From Catonia carolina (taxonomy: Eukaryota > Arthropoda > Insecta > Hemiptera > Achilidae): DNA of 64,000 nt. The translations under genes were made by a program, and so were the position numbers. Under the pieces are notes generated by a model that had not been told where the DNA came from, ran no database searches, and worked only from the letters and a program-made list of their open reading frames with translations. Numbering within the stretch: the stretch's first letter is position 1; every line of letters starts with the position of its first letter. The stretch lies in NCBI GenBank assembly GCA_035578175.1, contig JAQMRL010000001.1, positions 47,453,553 through 47,517,552 on the forward strand, read 5' to 3'. Below are positions 11,504 to 23,708 of the stretch, in pieces.

Positions 11504-12052
11504 TAATTACAAATTAATTATTCAACCACGGTTACTATACTATCTTGTAAAGTAACCGTGGATTGAACTTGAGTACTAATAAATTCAATTAGGTTACATA
11601 AATTTAATTAATTAGACAACTTAATCTTAAACTAAATTTGACTATATTTAAGACACTGTAACCAAAAAAATAATCAAAGCAATCTATATCTGTCTACAAC
11701 CACTTGTTACTATCCGTACGACAAATATTTTTAACGTAATTCAAAACTGGTTCCGTAACGACACTACATTTTTCATTCACAATTAAACTATTGACTGACC
11801 GACTACAAAGGTGCTGACTGTTTTTATATCTGCGGTCTTGTAGTAAATCTAGACTTTTCGAACACTTTTTCTATTTTATTGAAACATTACAGAAAGAATG
11901 AAAATAAAACAAATATTTTTACAGTTTCATATTTCTGAAAAATTTCATTCATCGCAGTTTACTATTCTTATTCAACACATTCTAACCCGTACAATACACG
12001 ATTTTTACAATAAAAAATATATTCCATGAACCGTTTCTGTAATGATGTTACA

Positions 12053-13034
12053 ATATGCATTCGAGGTTCACATGTAAATTTTGCCGCAAATTACTTTCAT
12101 CCTCCCTATAAACCTTCCGCGTGAACATTAATACTACATAATTATTACAATATTGGAATTATTACCTAACTGAACCAATTGAAGTACTATATTAAAATTA
12201 ATCAATTCATTTTAATATTATTGTTAATATGTACTCGTTTAAATTTTTAAAATTAAAATACCTACAAGTTTTCTTTCGTAGATAACAAACCTTTTCTCTT
12301 AGGCGTCGGAACTCCCCAAAATTGGTTTTATAAATAATACGCCCATAGTAAAGGAAAATGGCAATACATTATTTAGACTGGCACTTGGAATAGAAGGCTA
12401 ACGTAAAATACGCTTGTAACAAAAACAAGGTTTTGTTAGTTAAAAAGCCTACTTGACAGACTTTCAAAATTTAGTGTCTCTAACAAACTGACCGTTTATA
12501 CAAGGCGGTTATTTATAACACCTGTGGTGAATCTAGAGATTTTAGTATGACGGACCAACAAACCATCTCATACTAATGGGTTCTTTATTATACAGTATAT
12601 TTTGTTCTGTCAGATAAATTATTGCTTACCTGTTTTGATTTTTGTTCACTGTTTAAATTGCAAAACTCTCTTACTGGATTAAGTTGACTTATGAATATGC
12701 GTACCGAAAATTATTAGGAATAAATTTGTAATAACTTAGTTCAGTATAACGTTTGGCTTACTCAAGTATTGGAAAGTAATATTTGGATTTTCAGTACTAT
12801 GGAAGGCAAATATTAAAAACAAAGAGGTTCTCGAGCAACTTAGTAAATATAAAGAATCGCTCGTAACAACTAGAAAAAGAAAGACTACGGACTTCAGCCG
12901 TTTTAATTAGCACACAATAATTTTTAAATACATTGAAAACTAACTGAATCAACAACTGCAGTTAAATGGAGTTCCGTTGGTGGGTGTAATCTTAATCAAG
13001 ATTTATTTTCTAATGTTATAACAATTACTAAACC
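12053..13034. other. AT-rich spacer
   Basis: No gene, repeat family or RNA is recognised. Frames are short on both strands. Confidence 0.5.
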
Positions 13035-13332
13035 TGCCGGGTTGGTCTAGTTGATAAAGTCGTCGCTGCGAGTCAGCAATTTAACTGATTATCGGAGACG
13101 AGGTTCCGTAGTTCAAATCTTAGTTAAGGTAGAAACTTCTATACGAATTTAAATACTAGACAGTGGTTACCGGTGTACTTTGATGGATGAGGTTCAATTA
13201 ACTATACTCTCTCAGGAATAGTAGGCCTGGGTCTGTAGAACACTACACCTTATTTACAAGTCATACACATCATTCTAATCTCACATGGACATGGGGTTGC
13301 TTATTGTTCTTAAATTGAACAGATTTCAAAGT
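13035..13332 (+). mobile_element. tRNA-derived SINE, family A, copy 1
   Basis: The head TGCCGGGTTGGTCTAGTTG carries a box-A-like promoter and AGTTCAAATCT a box-B-like promoter for RNA polymerase III. The body contains ACTAGACAGTGGTTACCGGT, ACTCTCTCAGGAATAG and GGACATGGGGTTGCTTATTG. It matches 21340-21637 and, inverted, 35829-36096. No protein is encoded. Confidence 0.85.
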
Positions 13333-15469
13333 ACACGCATTAGTCAGTTTTATAGATATACTTATAAACAAATAAATTAACTGATTTTAAAAATTATTCA
13401 TAAAAGTAAATAAAATACCACCGATTTAAATTAAAACTAGAAAGCTATATGGACCCATATAAAAAACTAAATTATTCTCCACAAGGGAAATGCCAATTTT
13501 GTTGTATTAAATAATTATATAGTTAAAACATTTATCATCATCATCATTCTTTTATTATGTAATAAAAAAATCTTTGAACATTATTAAATGATCATCATGC
13601 AATCATGTATGTTATGTTTGCAGCATAATTATTGAGTCTCGTTTTAAATAATAATTATCACAAGTAATAATAAATCAGTGTATTAATTGTTTATTATTAA
13701 ATTTGTATGCTATTATATTAATATATCATCAGTAAATTTGTTCATTTGAATAAATATACGATCAGTAAATTATTTTATTTTTTACAGTAACCTAATTGTT
13801 ATTTATACGAAAACAACAAGTCTTTTTACATTATCCATATTCTCTTAACTTTCATATTAACATTATCCATATTTAACTATAAATTCTCTTCTAATCAACT
13901 TAAATTATCTTTTTTATGAATGAATGGATGAATGAATGGGACGTTCCAATGAAACATGTTGTTGGCTTGAGGCTTTACGTCCCATTAAATTAATTTACAA
14001 TTTTTATTTCTTCTTCTTAGTTGCTTAGTAACCATATTTTGTTTATGAAAATTAAATAATTTTTAAATATTTTATTTTAATCAGCTGGATTTATTTATAC
14101 TTACTTCAATATACTCAAATATAAACAAATCCAGATGTCAGTCAATTTTGTATCATTACACCCAATAATCCGCGTTCTAAACAGTCCACATTTACCAGGT
14201 AACACCAATCGTCAACTCCGCAGAAGGTGAAGCATAGATTCTGGGTATATTTTACCAATCACCAGACGTTTTTCTTCTTAATAAACGTTTAAAAAAAAAT
14301 TAATATGTAATATATAAACATGAAGGTTTTTAATAACCTGATGATATTGAAATATGAGCGTCCTGCTAATGAGTCATATTCTCTTCGAAAGTAGTAAAGT
14401 GATGTAGTAATAAACTACAAATACATTTACTGATAGTGTAAATCTGCATAGTCGTAGATTTAATAAAATAAAGTGAAAAAAATATTGAATAAGTAAAATA
14501 AGATCGGTGCATAAAATTTCTGAAAAGCATCGTAAATGTTAAATCATATTATTTATAATTTCATAAACATAATAATACTTCTGAAGTCAACACATTTTGA
14601 GATAAATATTAAATATATTCAGTCCAGTCTTTTCCATAATTTCAGTAGTTATGAAAACCATTCCCACCGTGCCATCTAATAAGCTGTCTGTAAAGGATTA
14701 AATGCATTGAATATATTAACTCAAACGAAATACTATAATAATTATTGTAAAAGTCATAGTAGCATTGAGAAAATATTTCATATATTATTCACAAGCTTTT
14801 TAGTAGGTGAATTAACCTAATTGTTTTCTTATTATAGATGAATATTACATTTTGCGTTGTAATTGCAACCATATTACTTTCTTTAGGTTTCTATTTAATT
14901 ATTTTACGTTAACTACAGCCTTAGTATTATCAATTTCACTTATAATGCTATATAACTGTTTTTAGACACAAACTTACAATGAACAAGATTTATCTAACTC
15001 TTTTATCCTTACAGTCGCATTTAGGAACTACTTCCTCGAATGATGATTCCCCCTCCATCAGTCATCCTTTCTAAGAGCCAATTAGCTCCACATTGCGCCT
15101 CGCGCCACTACATATTCCTCCTTACTCACTTTCTTAGGAAAATGCAATCCATTTTGGACTTAAGTAGACGCCTCTTCTATTTCTTTCTATTCCATCTTTT
15201 TTACACTAAATGCGCTACCATGCCTCTTTTTCAGTTTCCCTTCTCCGCCTTTATAACAAATATTTTACCCTTTTATTAAGTTCAGTTATTTACGGGGTTC
15301 TTTATTGCACATTTTAAAAGCTTTTATTACAATTTATTAATGTATCAATAATTTGTTCCAAGTGTTCAGAAATTAGTTTAACTTTACTAAATATATTTAA
15401 TTTAATGAAAAAAGGAATATCGATCTTACTTTACGATTTGACGACTTGTAAAATTGAATTTAAAATGAG
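13333..15469. other. AT-rich spacer with simple repeats
   Basis: It contains a short ATC run (about 13535-13547) and an imperfect GAATGAATG/GGATGAATG run (about 13917-13940). The patch 15030-15280 is less AT-rich and has a 79-codon frame that I do not recognise and do not consider supported. Nothing else was identified. Confidence 0.5.
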
Positions 15470-15481
15470 TATTTTAAATGA

Positions 15482-15728
15482 ATATTAACAATAATATCAT
15501 TGTCGTATCATGCGAGATGAGCGCAGATATGAATTGCTCCAACGCATTCTGCATGGAATAATCGACAGTAGAAGGGAAACAGGTCGCAGAAGAATTTCTT
15601 GGTTGGCCAACTTGAGGGTATGGTTGAATAAAAATTCAGATAAACTCTTACGGATAGCTACCGGTAAGGTAAGCATTGCCATGATGGTCACCAACCTTCG
15701 GAACGTAGAGGCACCCTGACAAGAATAT
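15482..15728 (+). mobile_element. LINE family G fragment, copy 1 (ORF2 C-terminus)
   Basis: The frame 15510-15716 reads MRDERRYELLQRILHG, then GRRRISWLANLRVWL and IATGKVSIAMMVTNLRN, then a stop. This is the ORF2 C-terminus of the same non-LTR family found at 22165-22915, 40602-40975 and 47894-48372. A perfect 12-bp direct repeat TATTTTAAATGA (15470-15481 and 15729-15740) flanks it; because it is AT-rich it is only moderately convincing as a target duplication. The GAA tail seen in sister copies is absent or eroded. Confidence 0.7.
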
Positions 15729-15740
15729 TATTTTAAATGA

Positions 15741-16487
15741 GTATAAAAATGAAGATTGTACAATTTAACATCAGTATTTTTTTTAAAAATTTCAGGTATG
15801 GGAAATCTTTAAACTAAACCTTTACTGAATATTGAAAAACCCTAGAATGTTTATAATTTAGAAACCCAATTTAATTACATCAACTCATTCATTACCTACA
15901 CAATCGAGAAAAACCTCACCTATTCAGCTTTTCATTATGTTAACAGTAAATTGTAGTGCAAAGATGGCAGACAGTCGTTTGTTGAACCAATAAAGTAAAG
16001 TACAGAGTGGTATTATCCCATTTTACGTTACGAATCAAAAGAATTTCCTTTTAAAATAGTACTTATCTATTGTTTAAATGATAGTATTAATGTGTTCCGA
16101 GTATTCAAATTATATTTTCTCTTACCAAACAAGTTAAAAACGTATAAGTAGATAAAAGACATACTCAAATATCGAGCATAATCACATTATTAAATATTAG
16201 TCAAATCAAACCCGTAATACAAATTTTAAGTCATCATAATTATTAATCGCTATTGCTTTTTAATCCTCTTTAAAATCACTGCATAGACATCAATATAACC
16301 ATGGAAATTGCAAGAGCAGGTGTGGTGAACGTGCGCAGATTTTTATGCTACCAGTTACTGTCCACTGCAATAAGACTGAGAATCTTTATTTATGTTTTGC
16401 TTGTTCTTTATTGACATATATATTAAATTTTTTTAAATTAAATTTAAGCATTTTTAAATTTAGCCATTTTTTAAAATTAAAATTAAA
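15741..16487. other. AT-rich spacer
   Basis: Nothing recognised apart from A/T-rich low-complexity sequence near 16420-16490. Confidence 0.5.
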
Positions 16488-16551
16488 TTTGAAATTTTAA
16501 GTCACTCTAAATGAGCTCTGAACGACGGGTGAAGCTCGAGCATTAAATATT

Positions 16552-16552
<1 letters not shown>
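16488..16552 (+). repeat. Interspersed repeat block, copy 1 (GACGGG-GAAGCTCGAGC)
   Basis: The block TAAGTCACTCTAAATGAGCT followed by CTGAACGACGGGTGAAGCTCGAGCATTA recurs almost unchanged at 18172-18235 in the same orientation. It is noncoding and probably the edge of a longer repeat family. The class is not determined. Confidence 0.7.

Positions 16553-16553
<1 letters not shown>

Positions 16554-16585
<32 letters not shown>
16554..16585. repeat. (TA)n microsatellite
   Basis: A pure alternating TA run directly after the preceding repeat block. Confidence 0.95.
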
Positions 16586-16588
<3 letters not shown>

Positions 16589-16664
16589 GCATGAACCCTT
16601 CAACACGATGACATTTAACAACTAGAAACATTTTTAAATTATGGCTTTAAAGCAGTGAAAATGG

Positions 16665-16800
16665 TTTCTACGACAGGACTTCCGGGGTCCAATTTCAGGT
16701 TATATTTGGCATTTTTTTTACTCATTTTCATCTAAGACCCTTCATTCCCTACATTAGCATTGTTGTGGAAAACAAACGGACGTAAAACAAAACAAAATTT
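16665..16800 (+). mobile_element. SINE fragment with CTTCATT-CATTAGCA body
   Basis: A weak box-B-like GGGGTCCAATTTC precedes the body TTTTCATCTAAGACCCTTCA, then CATTAGCAT, then CGGACGTAAAACAAAAC. The same body occurs at 20899-21065 and 18857-18995. The head is degraded. Confidence 0.5.
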
Positions 16801-17395
16801 TCACATTTCCATCCTGCATTTGTTTTCTTTTGGCTGGATAAGTGAAACAACTAACGGAGAGGTATTGTTGGGAATTTATATACGTCCACGCCTAACTGCC
16901 AAGGTAAATATTAGGATGAGGGCATATCTCGGTCAGATCATTTGCCACCGAGAATTTGAACAAATTTAATTGATATTAGAAGACAAAACAGAATGAAAGC
17001 GATGGTATGAAGAGAAACCATGATTACTAGACATCAATGAATGGCAACACCACTTCATCGTTTCATCCAGCCCACGATAGAGAGAAGTCTGCCATACTGA
17101 TCGCTAACCTCAATTGAGAAGGCACTGAAGGTGAGATGAAGGAATACAGTGTAACTTATTAATACTAGTTATACATTTGTCGATTAAGTTCAACTTATTC
17201 CAATAACATTCCAAAATTTTCCAAAACCATAAGTTATTGACAAACTGATGGTTCTAGAGGAACTTTAGCATTTTTTTAAGAGTATTAAATAAATATAATA
17301 ATTACATATAATTCAATGCTTTTTAAATAATATCGTTATTAATATTTTCTAATATTATTAAGAATTAAATTTAGTTCGTTTGTTTTTTTTTTATA

Positions 17396-17470
17396 CGGGA
17401 CAATCTCAGAAACTGCCCAACAGATTTTGAAAGTTCCTATGCTGTTAAAAAGTTTAGAGCTTCCCGATAA
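17396..17470 (+). repeat. Interspersed-repeat fragment (CAACAGATTTTGA motif)
   Basis: The phrase ACGGGACAATCTCAGAAACTG, then CCCAACAGATTTTGAAAGTT, resembles the 'aactactggaccgattttgaa' blocks common in noncoding insect repeats. No boundaries were found and the class is unknown. Confidence 0.4.
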
Positions 17471-17472
17471 AT

Positions 17473-17600
17473 AAAGGGCGTATGTTATAACCCCTGCAAA
17501 ATTGAAGTTCTCAGTTTCGATTCCCGGCTAGAGTTTGGAATTATTACACGTTAAAATCACCGGTTCTGATCCGCAACCTAAACTTAAAATGAACTAAAGA
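17473..17600 (+). mobile_element. SINE fragment, family C (ACACGTTAAAATCACCG body)
   Basis: A box-B-like AGTTTCGATTCCC precedes TTATTACACGTTAAAATCAC. The body TTTTTACACGTTAAAACTCA recurs at 40165-40265, and a related tRNA-like head plus body is at 33135-33300. The copy is diverged. Confidence 0.5.
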
Positions 17601-18171
17601 AAATTCAATGAAATTTATATCAAGAAAGTAACCATTACTTTCTCTACAATGTATCAGAAATAAATACCTCCATTTATTAGCTAAAATATTTAATAATAAA
17701 CTTTATATCATTTTTTATAACTTACATTGAAAGTAAGGCATGGTTTAATAAATATAGGCTGAATAAACAGTAATATGAATAGCTTCAACTTCACGCGAAA
17801 TATTACCCAACTGCAATAAGCTGTCTTTATATAAACATAACAATAACTGACTGTTCCTTCAAGTTGAAACCTAGAAGTATAACTTTATTGCTTCGGGAAT
17901 GTTTGGAGGTTTTATTATTAAAGTCTAAAGGAGAGAATGAGTGAATGAGTGCTTAATAGAGATAGAGCAATAATACAGGGATAGACAGGCAGAAATTTCT
18001 ACTTAAGTTTGAATATAGGTATAGTAATAACAAAATAAAAACAACATAACGCAGGTAGAGGTAGATAGGTTATAGAAATAGGTGGTTTAAACTTTAATAT
18101 TACTTTTAGGAGTAAATACATTCAGTCGGTTACATTGAGCTGTTTCGTGCAAACGCAAAACAGTTGCAATT

Positions 18172-18236
18172 AAATTTGAAAATTTAAGTCACTCTAAATG
18201 AGCTTTGAACGACGGGCGAAGCTCGAGCATTATATT
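18172..18236 (+). repeat. Interspersed repeat block, copy 2
   Basis: Near-identical to 16488-16552: TAAGTCACTCTAAATGAGCT, then TTGAACGACGGGCGAAGCTC, then GAGCATTA. Same orientation; noncoding. Confidence 0.7.
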
Positions 18237-18856
18237 CCCTATATTTTTATACTGAAACACACCAACAAAATTACTCTCAAAAACAAAATTAAAAATAAAG
18301 AAGTACTTTTTTGTTTGAACTTTACAGTAGGCTATATGTTATTGCGAGATATTCTTTGTAATTTTTTTGTGTTTTATTATTTTTATAACATATGCCGTGA
18401 AATAATATCGCAAAATATTTTTTTTCATAATAATACAAATTACTTTATCACTTCAGCTTCTGTTATTATTATTTAGAAGTAACTACCTTCATTAACAAAA
18501 AAATTAAATAAATATAATTCGAAATTCTTGTCGTTGAGTCTTAACTGTGCTTTGCATTGTTAAAGAAACCTTTCATGTATATTTATATGATCAAACTGAC
18601 ATTATATTTTTTTTACAATATTAACTACTATTTACAATCAGCTTTAGACTTTAAGTAAATGATCTAGTAACTAAATTATGTTTAAGAAGAAGGCATCCAG
18701 TGACATCTTTTCCATATAATTTACAATATTTCTTATTTTTTATTTAAATCGTATATATTGCTACGTTAAATCTGTGACTTTTCGTTGAACACTAAACTTA
18801 CTCTGTCAGAAAAGTGAAAAAACTAAAGAAAGTAAAACATCCATCGATAGCTCTGT

Positions 18857-18995
18857 GCCGGCCGCATTGGCGTAGTTGGTAACGTGCTGGCCTCTCATCA
18901 TGTAATCTTGGGTTTCAATCCCATTCAGGATTCATCCTTCACCGTCTGCATTAGCAGTAATTGCAGAAGAGTTAAACGTTAAACAAAAATAAGAA
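18857..18995 (+). mobile_element. tRNA-derived SINE, family B head, copy 1
   Basis: The head GCCGGCCGCATTGGCGTAG, TTGGTAACGTGCTGGCCTCT and the box-B-like GGGTTTCAATCCC closely match the minus-strand copy ending at 31933. The body here is CCTTCACCGTCTGCATTAGC, then CAGAAGAGTTAAACGTTAAAC. It is a SINE rather than a tRNA gene, because the acceptor ends do not pair and a SINE body follows. Confidence 0.8.
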
Positions 18996-20200
18996 AAAAA
19001 GATACCTCTGTAAAGGTTGTAAATAATATTAAAAATAATAATAACAGTTATAACAATAATAATAATAAGTAATGAATAAATAAAATACAGAAGAATATTC
19101 GGTTCTAAATTTTTATTACAATATCGACAAGGCAAGTTCATAGTATCAAATCTTATCAATCTTGAATTTAGATAATATCTAAATTCAAGATTTTTAGTGA
19201 ATAAATCTAGAATTCTAAATTCAAGTGTATATTATACACTATTCTAATAAATTGTTTGCTAATACGTTTTTATGTTTGTAAAGTCTGTCCAAACAACTAA
19301 TACTAAAGTTTTAAATTTTGTATTTCTTATTTATGTACAAATTGAGATCTCAGTAAACAAAATAGGTTGTTTATATACCAGGGTAGTTTTAACGTGACGG
19401 TCTTAGACTGGAATCGCTCTAACATCTCTGTGTTTGAATCTGCAGAAGTAGTTACCTCAAAGTTTCAAGAAGTTAATACTTAATTATTTATAATAGGCAT
19501 TATTAAAAATAAGTATTTGTAAATAAGTAGTAATACTGTATTAACTTTACACAAAATATCGTGTAACATTTCTCGAATTGCAACTGCCAAATTATTCGTT
19601 AGAACACCTACCAGGCATAAAACATAACGTTGTTCCTTTCACTTTCACTTCTTTGTTTGAAGACAGAAATATCTTGCTTTTAATTGTTTTGGTCAAAGTC
19701 AGAAGTATATTATTTATCTAAGACTTTCATTTTTTGTTTGACTTCAGAAAAATTTTATGTATACATTTGACTTTTCACACTTTTTAAGGAAGAAATACTT
19801 TTTTGTGTTATTTATCCAGCACTTTAATGTTTTTTACGTCAGAAATATTCTATTTATTCCCTTATCTTTGATTTAAACATTTTTGTTGGACGCAAAACAT
19901 ATTTTTCTTTATAATTTATCCATATTTTTAAATTTAAACACAATAATACATTTTCTTCCAGCAACAACACATTCTTATCCCTTTCAGGAGATATTTTACA
20001 ATCTGTTGCAAGGTATTAAAAAAATAAGAAAAAATATTTTATGCTTTAAAAAAAAAGGAATGCTGTTTAAAAATACCAATTTCAGAATTATTGAACACAA
20101 TTTTAACAATTATTTCTATAGCAATATAATACTTAAAAACTCTTGTCAATTATCGACCTTAACCTTTTTGTAAAACTAGCTGAGACAGACACGTTAGCTA
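18996..20200. other. AT-rich spacer with a hairpin
   Basis: No gene recognised. It contains the perfect 16-bp hairpin 19158-19192, listed separately. A possible decayed tRNA-like segment near 19395-19450 (TGTTTGAATCTGC) is too weak to call. Confidence 0.5.
19158..19192. repeat. Perfect hairpin, 16-bp arms, 3-nt loop
   Basis: AATCTTGAATTTAGAT at 19158-19173 is followed by AAT and then its exact reverse complement at 19177-19192. No T-run terminator logic applies in a eukaryotic genome, and the stem is too short for a microRNA precursor. Confidence 0.9.
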
Positions 20201-20261
20201 GGGAACGGGCTTGTGAGGCTTCAGCCCTCCTCCGCCGAACGAAAAATTCAAATTTCTTAAC

Positions 20262-20430
20262 AGCTTGAAATGTCAAAGCTCCCTGGTTAGCTTTCCGGTC
20301 AGACTTAGCACTTTTTTATCGCTCGTTTTCATTTATCACCCTTCACTAACCTTAATATTTATAAGAGTCTGGCGTAAAGTAAAAACATCTTCCGACTCAG
20401 TCCAACAAAACCAAAATCCTGGCACGTGCT
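20262..20430 (+). mobile_element. SINE fragment with CTTCA-type body
   Basis: The body TTTATCGCTCGTTTTCATTT, ATCACCCTTCAC and TCTGGCGTAAAGTAAAAAC aligns with the body at 20899-21065. The upstream head (about 20262-20320) is eroded and no clear promoter boxes remain. Confidence 0.5.
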
Positions 20431-20898
20431 TACGTAAAAGAGTAATCTTTTAAATGCTTAATTATATTTATTGTTACATTTCGAGAGCACGGGCATTAAA
20501 TAATATTTATATTTAAAGATAACTAAAATTGTAGATTGACTAAAAGTAAAGTGAATTGATAGGTTAACACTTAAGAACGGTAACATCATCTTATTAACAC
20601 TTAATACCATTTATAATGAACGTTTTTTAATGTTTCAGATGTGTACCTGATGTTTAATTGAAACTAGAGATTTAAACAGTAGCTAACCGGTAAGTTTATC
20701 ATAATATAATAAATATTTATTTGTATATTATGAAAGTTCAAATACTTTTAAATATTTCTTTATTTTTTATAATAAAGTGGGCTTTCCGTCCATTCCAGCT
20801 AGTTAACCGATTAAAAGGAGTATTCCGTACAATGTATTCAAATAATCGGTAGAAAGTAACACCGAATATGTGAGAAAATTTCTTTGATATTCAGCTAA

Positions 20899-21065
20899 GG
20901 GCCTGCCTTGGATAACCCGTGGTTAAGTGGTCAGCGAAACTGATTTCTACAACGTGTTCCAATACCGGTCAGATCTGGCGTTTTCACATCACTCGTTTTT
21001 ATCCATCACCCTTCATTGTCTGTATTAGCATTAATGCGCAGAACAGTCGGATATAAAATAAAATG
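20899..21065 (+). mobile_element. tRNA-derived SINE, CTTCATTGTCTG body
   Basis: The head GGCCTGCCTTGG, a box-A-like GTGGTTAAGTGGTCAGCG and a box-B-like GTTCCAATACC suggest a tRNA origin. The body CATCACCCTTCATTGTCTGT, ATTAGCATTAATGCGCAGAA and CAGTCGGATATAAAATAAAA follows. Related bodies occur at 16665, 18857, 20262 and 24665. Confidence 0.7.
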
Positions 21066-21339
21066 GAGCTAATAGCCTACACTAAAAAACACCGCCAGAT
21101 ATTCCTATTAATTTCTATATAAGAGGTGTTAAAGTAAATACTGGCTACTGACTCAGTTGCTAAACAGTTCTTAACTACAACAAAAATCACAGAATTGTAA
21201 TAGACAATGTAATAGACATGTAATAGTCCATTACATGTAATAGATGACGTTGCCATACTTAGAATATATTTGATATATCTGTGGAAAGCTCTGTGGAAAG
21301 TTGAGTGATAAAAATATCACCTTACTGATATTGTTGATC

Positions 21340-21637
21340 CACCGGGTTGGTCTAGAGGTAAAGCCGTCACCGTGAGTCAGCTGTTTAACAGCAGATTTTG
21401 GAGACGAAGGTTCCTGGTTCAAATACTAGTAAACATAGTTACTCTTATACGGATTTGAATACTAGACAGTGGTTGCCGGTGTACTTTGATGGTTGGGGTT
21501 CAATTAACCATACTCTCTCAGGAATGGTCAACCTGGGTCTGTACAAGACTACACCTCATTTACACGGCATACACATCATTCTTATCTCATTGGGTCATGG
21601 GGTTGCTTATTGTTCTGAATTGAACAGATTGCAACGT
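21340..21637 (+). mobile_element. tRNA-derived SINE, family A, copy 2
   Basis: The head ACCGGGTTGGTCTAGAGGTA (box A) and GGTTCAAATAC (box B) are followed by ACTAGACAGTGGTTGCCGGT, ACCATACTCTCTCAGGAATG and ATGGGGTTGCTTATTGTTCT. The promoter boxes are better preserved than in copy 1. Confidence 0.9.
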
Positions 21638-22164
21638 TTGCATATTAGGAATTTAAAAAAACCTGATATTGTTATTCTTCTTTATTGCACAGCTTTATAA
21701 ATTCTTGCGTACACATTTATTTGTGTAACTATTAAGTTGTATTTAGTTGTCTAAACTAAACTGATGAATGGTACGAATTGCCCGTCATTTTATTGACTAT
21801 TGTGATGCGTAAAATTCAGCAACTTTTAACTTGTCTTATTTTCGAATTGATTAATTTGTGAAGCTGCGATTTTAGTATTAATGTAATAAAATACCTTTAA
21901 AACATTTCAGAATCAAACGTCAAACTATAATTAATTCATTATATTCTAATATTTGTTAAGTTACATGTTTACTTTTTTATTTTTGTTGAAAGAAAATCAA
22001 AACTACATGAACAATAACAAACAGAAAAAATTTTGCGAATCTAAACTTCTTTACACATGATTTTAATTGAAGAGGCGGCAACGATGAACGATACTGTAAT
22101 AATGGTACTGCGACTGCAATGATCGATACTGATACTGTAATAATGGAAACAAATTGAAAAGATG

Positions 22165-22915
22165 TGTAAAGAATGCTGGAGCGAATCAATACGTATAGTG
22201 AAGAAAACAGCATGAGAATAAACATCAAAAAGACCAAATACATGGTGGTTTATAACAGAACAAAATTTGTACAAAGGCAATTGATGCTCAACAACACATC
22301 AATTGAGAGAGTTAGCAAGCATCGATATTCAGGTCGAATAGTGTACGAAAATAATGATCACACAGCCGAAAAAGAACAGAAAAAAGAGATGGCTCGATTT
22401 ACATTTGTAACATGATAACCCTTTTTAATAGATAAATCCTTGAGCCTTGCCCTGAGATAGAGGTGGTTTTATGTTACATCTTCTCGACAATGTTACATGT
22501 CGTGGAAGCTTGGACGTTGGAGAAAATAAATATCAGGAGAATAGATGCGTTTCAGCTTTGGTTGTACAAGCGCATGTTTAAAGTCCCTGGACGGATAAAG
22601 TACCCAATAAGACAGTCTTGCGGAGCATGGGAATAGAGTAGAAACTTGTTTACACAGTCCGAAAAAAGGAAAATGGTCTATCTGGGTTACATTATGCGTG
22701 GGCCAAAAAATATGAAATGCTTCACTTGATAATACAAGGCAAGATTCAGGAGAAGAGAGATGTAGGAAGAATTTTTTGGTTGAAGAATCTTCGTGACTGG
22801 TTTCGTTGTACCTAATGGAGCTTTTCAGAGCTGCTGTGTTCAAGGCCTGAATAGCCGTCATAATTGCCAACCGCCGGTTGGAGAGGGTATGATAAGAAGA
22901 AGAACTATGATTGAC
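22165..22915 (+). mobile_element. LINE family G fragment, copy 2, longest
   Basis: The frame from 22173 gives MLERINTYSEENSMRINIKK, TKYMVVYNRT and STFV-like ARFTFVT, corresponding to the end of the reverse-transcriptase domain and the region after it. The palm catalytic YADD block is not included. Farther on, frameshifted pieces read LHLIIQGKIQEKRDVGRIFW, LKNLRDWF and FRAAVFKA-IAVIIANRR before a GAAGAAGAA tail near 22903-22912. All four copies in this window share the C-terminal WLKNLRxWF-LFRxAV-IANxR layout. No target duplication was seen. Confidence 0.8.
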
Positions 22916-23708
22916 TAGAGATGCGATTCAGCCCGACTAAACAATTTTGACTAGCCAAATAAATTGTGTAAAGTGACAAATTTGATCACCCTGCAATAGA
23001 AGAAATTGCTCTGATTTTTCTAATTATAGTATCGTCTACGATGGCCTAATAAATTGATAACTATCTGTGTGATATGATTTCACATTTCATTAATCGTAAT
23101 TTAAATTTTAAGTTACGATTTTCTTTTTTATAGAATAATTACTTTAAACAATCAGTAAAAGGGATTGTGATAAGGGAATGATGTAATACAAAATAACAAG
23201 AATGTGAGGGTAAAGCCCTTCCATAAAAATGCCACTAAAAATATATTTTATAGAATTTAATTTTTTTTATTCTAAATTGTTCTTAAAAAGTCATTTGTAT
23301 TATTAAAATATTTAGCGTGTTAGTTATTTATGTTAATTTTTTTTGTTAAATTATTTTAGTGTGCTAATTTTCCTGTTTTTAGTTTTAGTTTCTGTATAAT
23401 CTGTCGCGGAGATACCAGACATGATGCCATTTCAAACGTTGGTGGTTTGACTATTATGTAGCAAATTTAGAGCCAAATGATTTTGTGTTGACAATTTAAC
23501 GTAATATTTTTGCTGAGCCTTCTTGTTTTTTTTTAAATTTGACAGCAATACGATTAAGGTAGAATGGACTGGAACAGTGACTGGTATACTCAGTAATGAT
23601 GTAAGGTTTGAACAAATATTTTATGAAATTATATCTAAATATATACAAGCAACAAATCCAATTTACTCTAGCCTATCTATACTATCTACATACTATGTAG
23701 ATATAATA

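Larger units (their letters stand above)
11010..12052 (+). mobile_element. Putative solo LTR, copy 2, with two nested insertions
   Basis: This is a diverged homologue of 2092-2673 in the same orientation. It aligns from GATCTGGATGTAATAAA (11030s), through CTACAACCACTTGTTAC (about 11693) and CTACAAAGGTGCTGACTG (about 11801), to the terminal GTTACA at 12047-12052. The 5' end is worn. Two segments missing from copy 1 interrupt it, 11077-11320 and 11373-11503, each with perfect direct repeats at its borders. Removing them restores colinearity with copy 1. Confidence 0.55.

Noticed and set aside
18857..18935. Possible tRNA gene
   Set aside because: It lacks a pairing acceptor stem and continues into a SINE body found elsewhere.
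22493..22870. 125-codon minus-strand frame
   Set aside because: It lies opposite the LINE family G coding remnant and has no recognisable protein.
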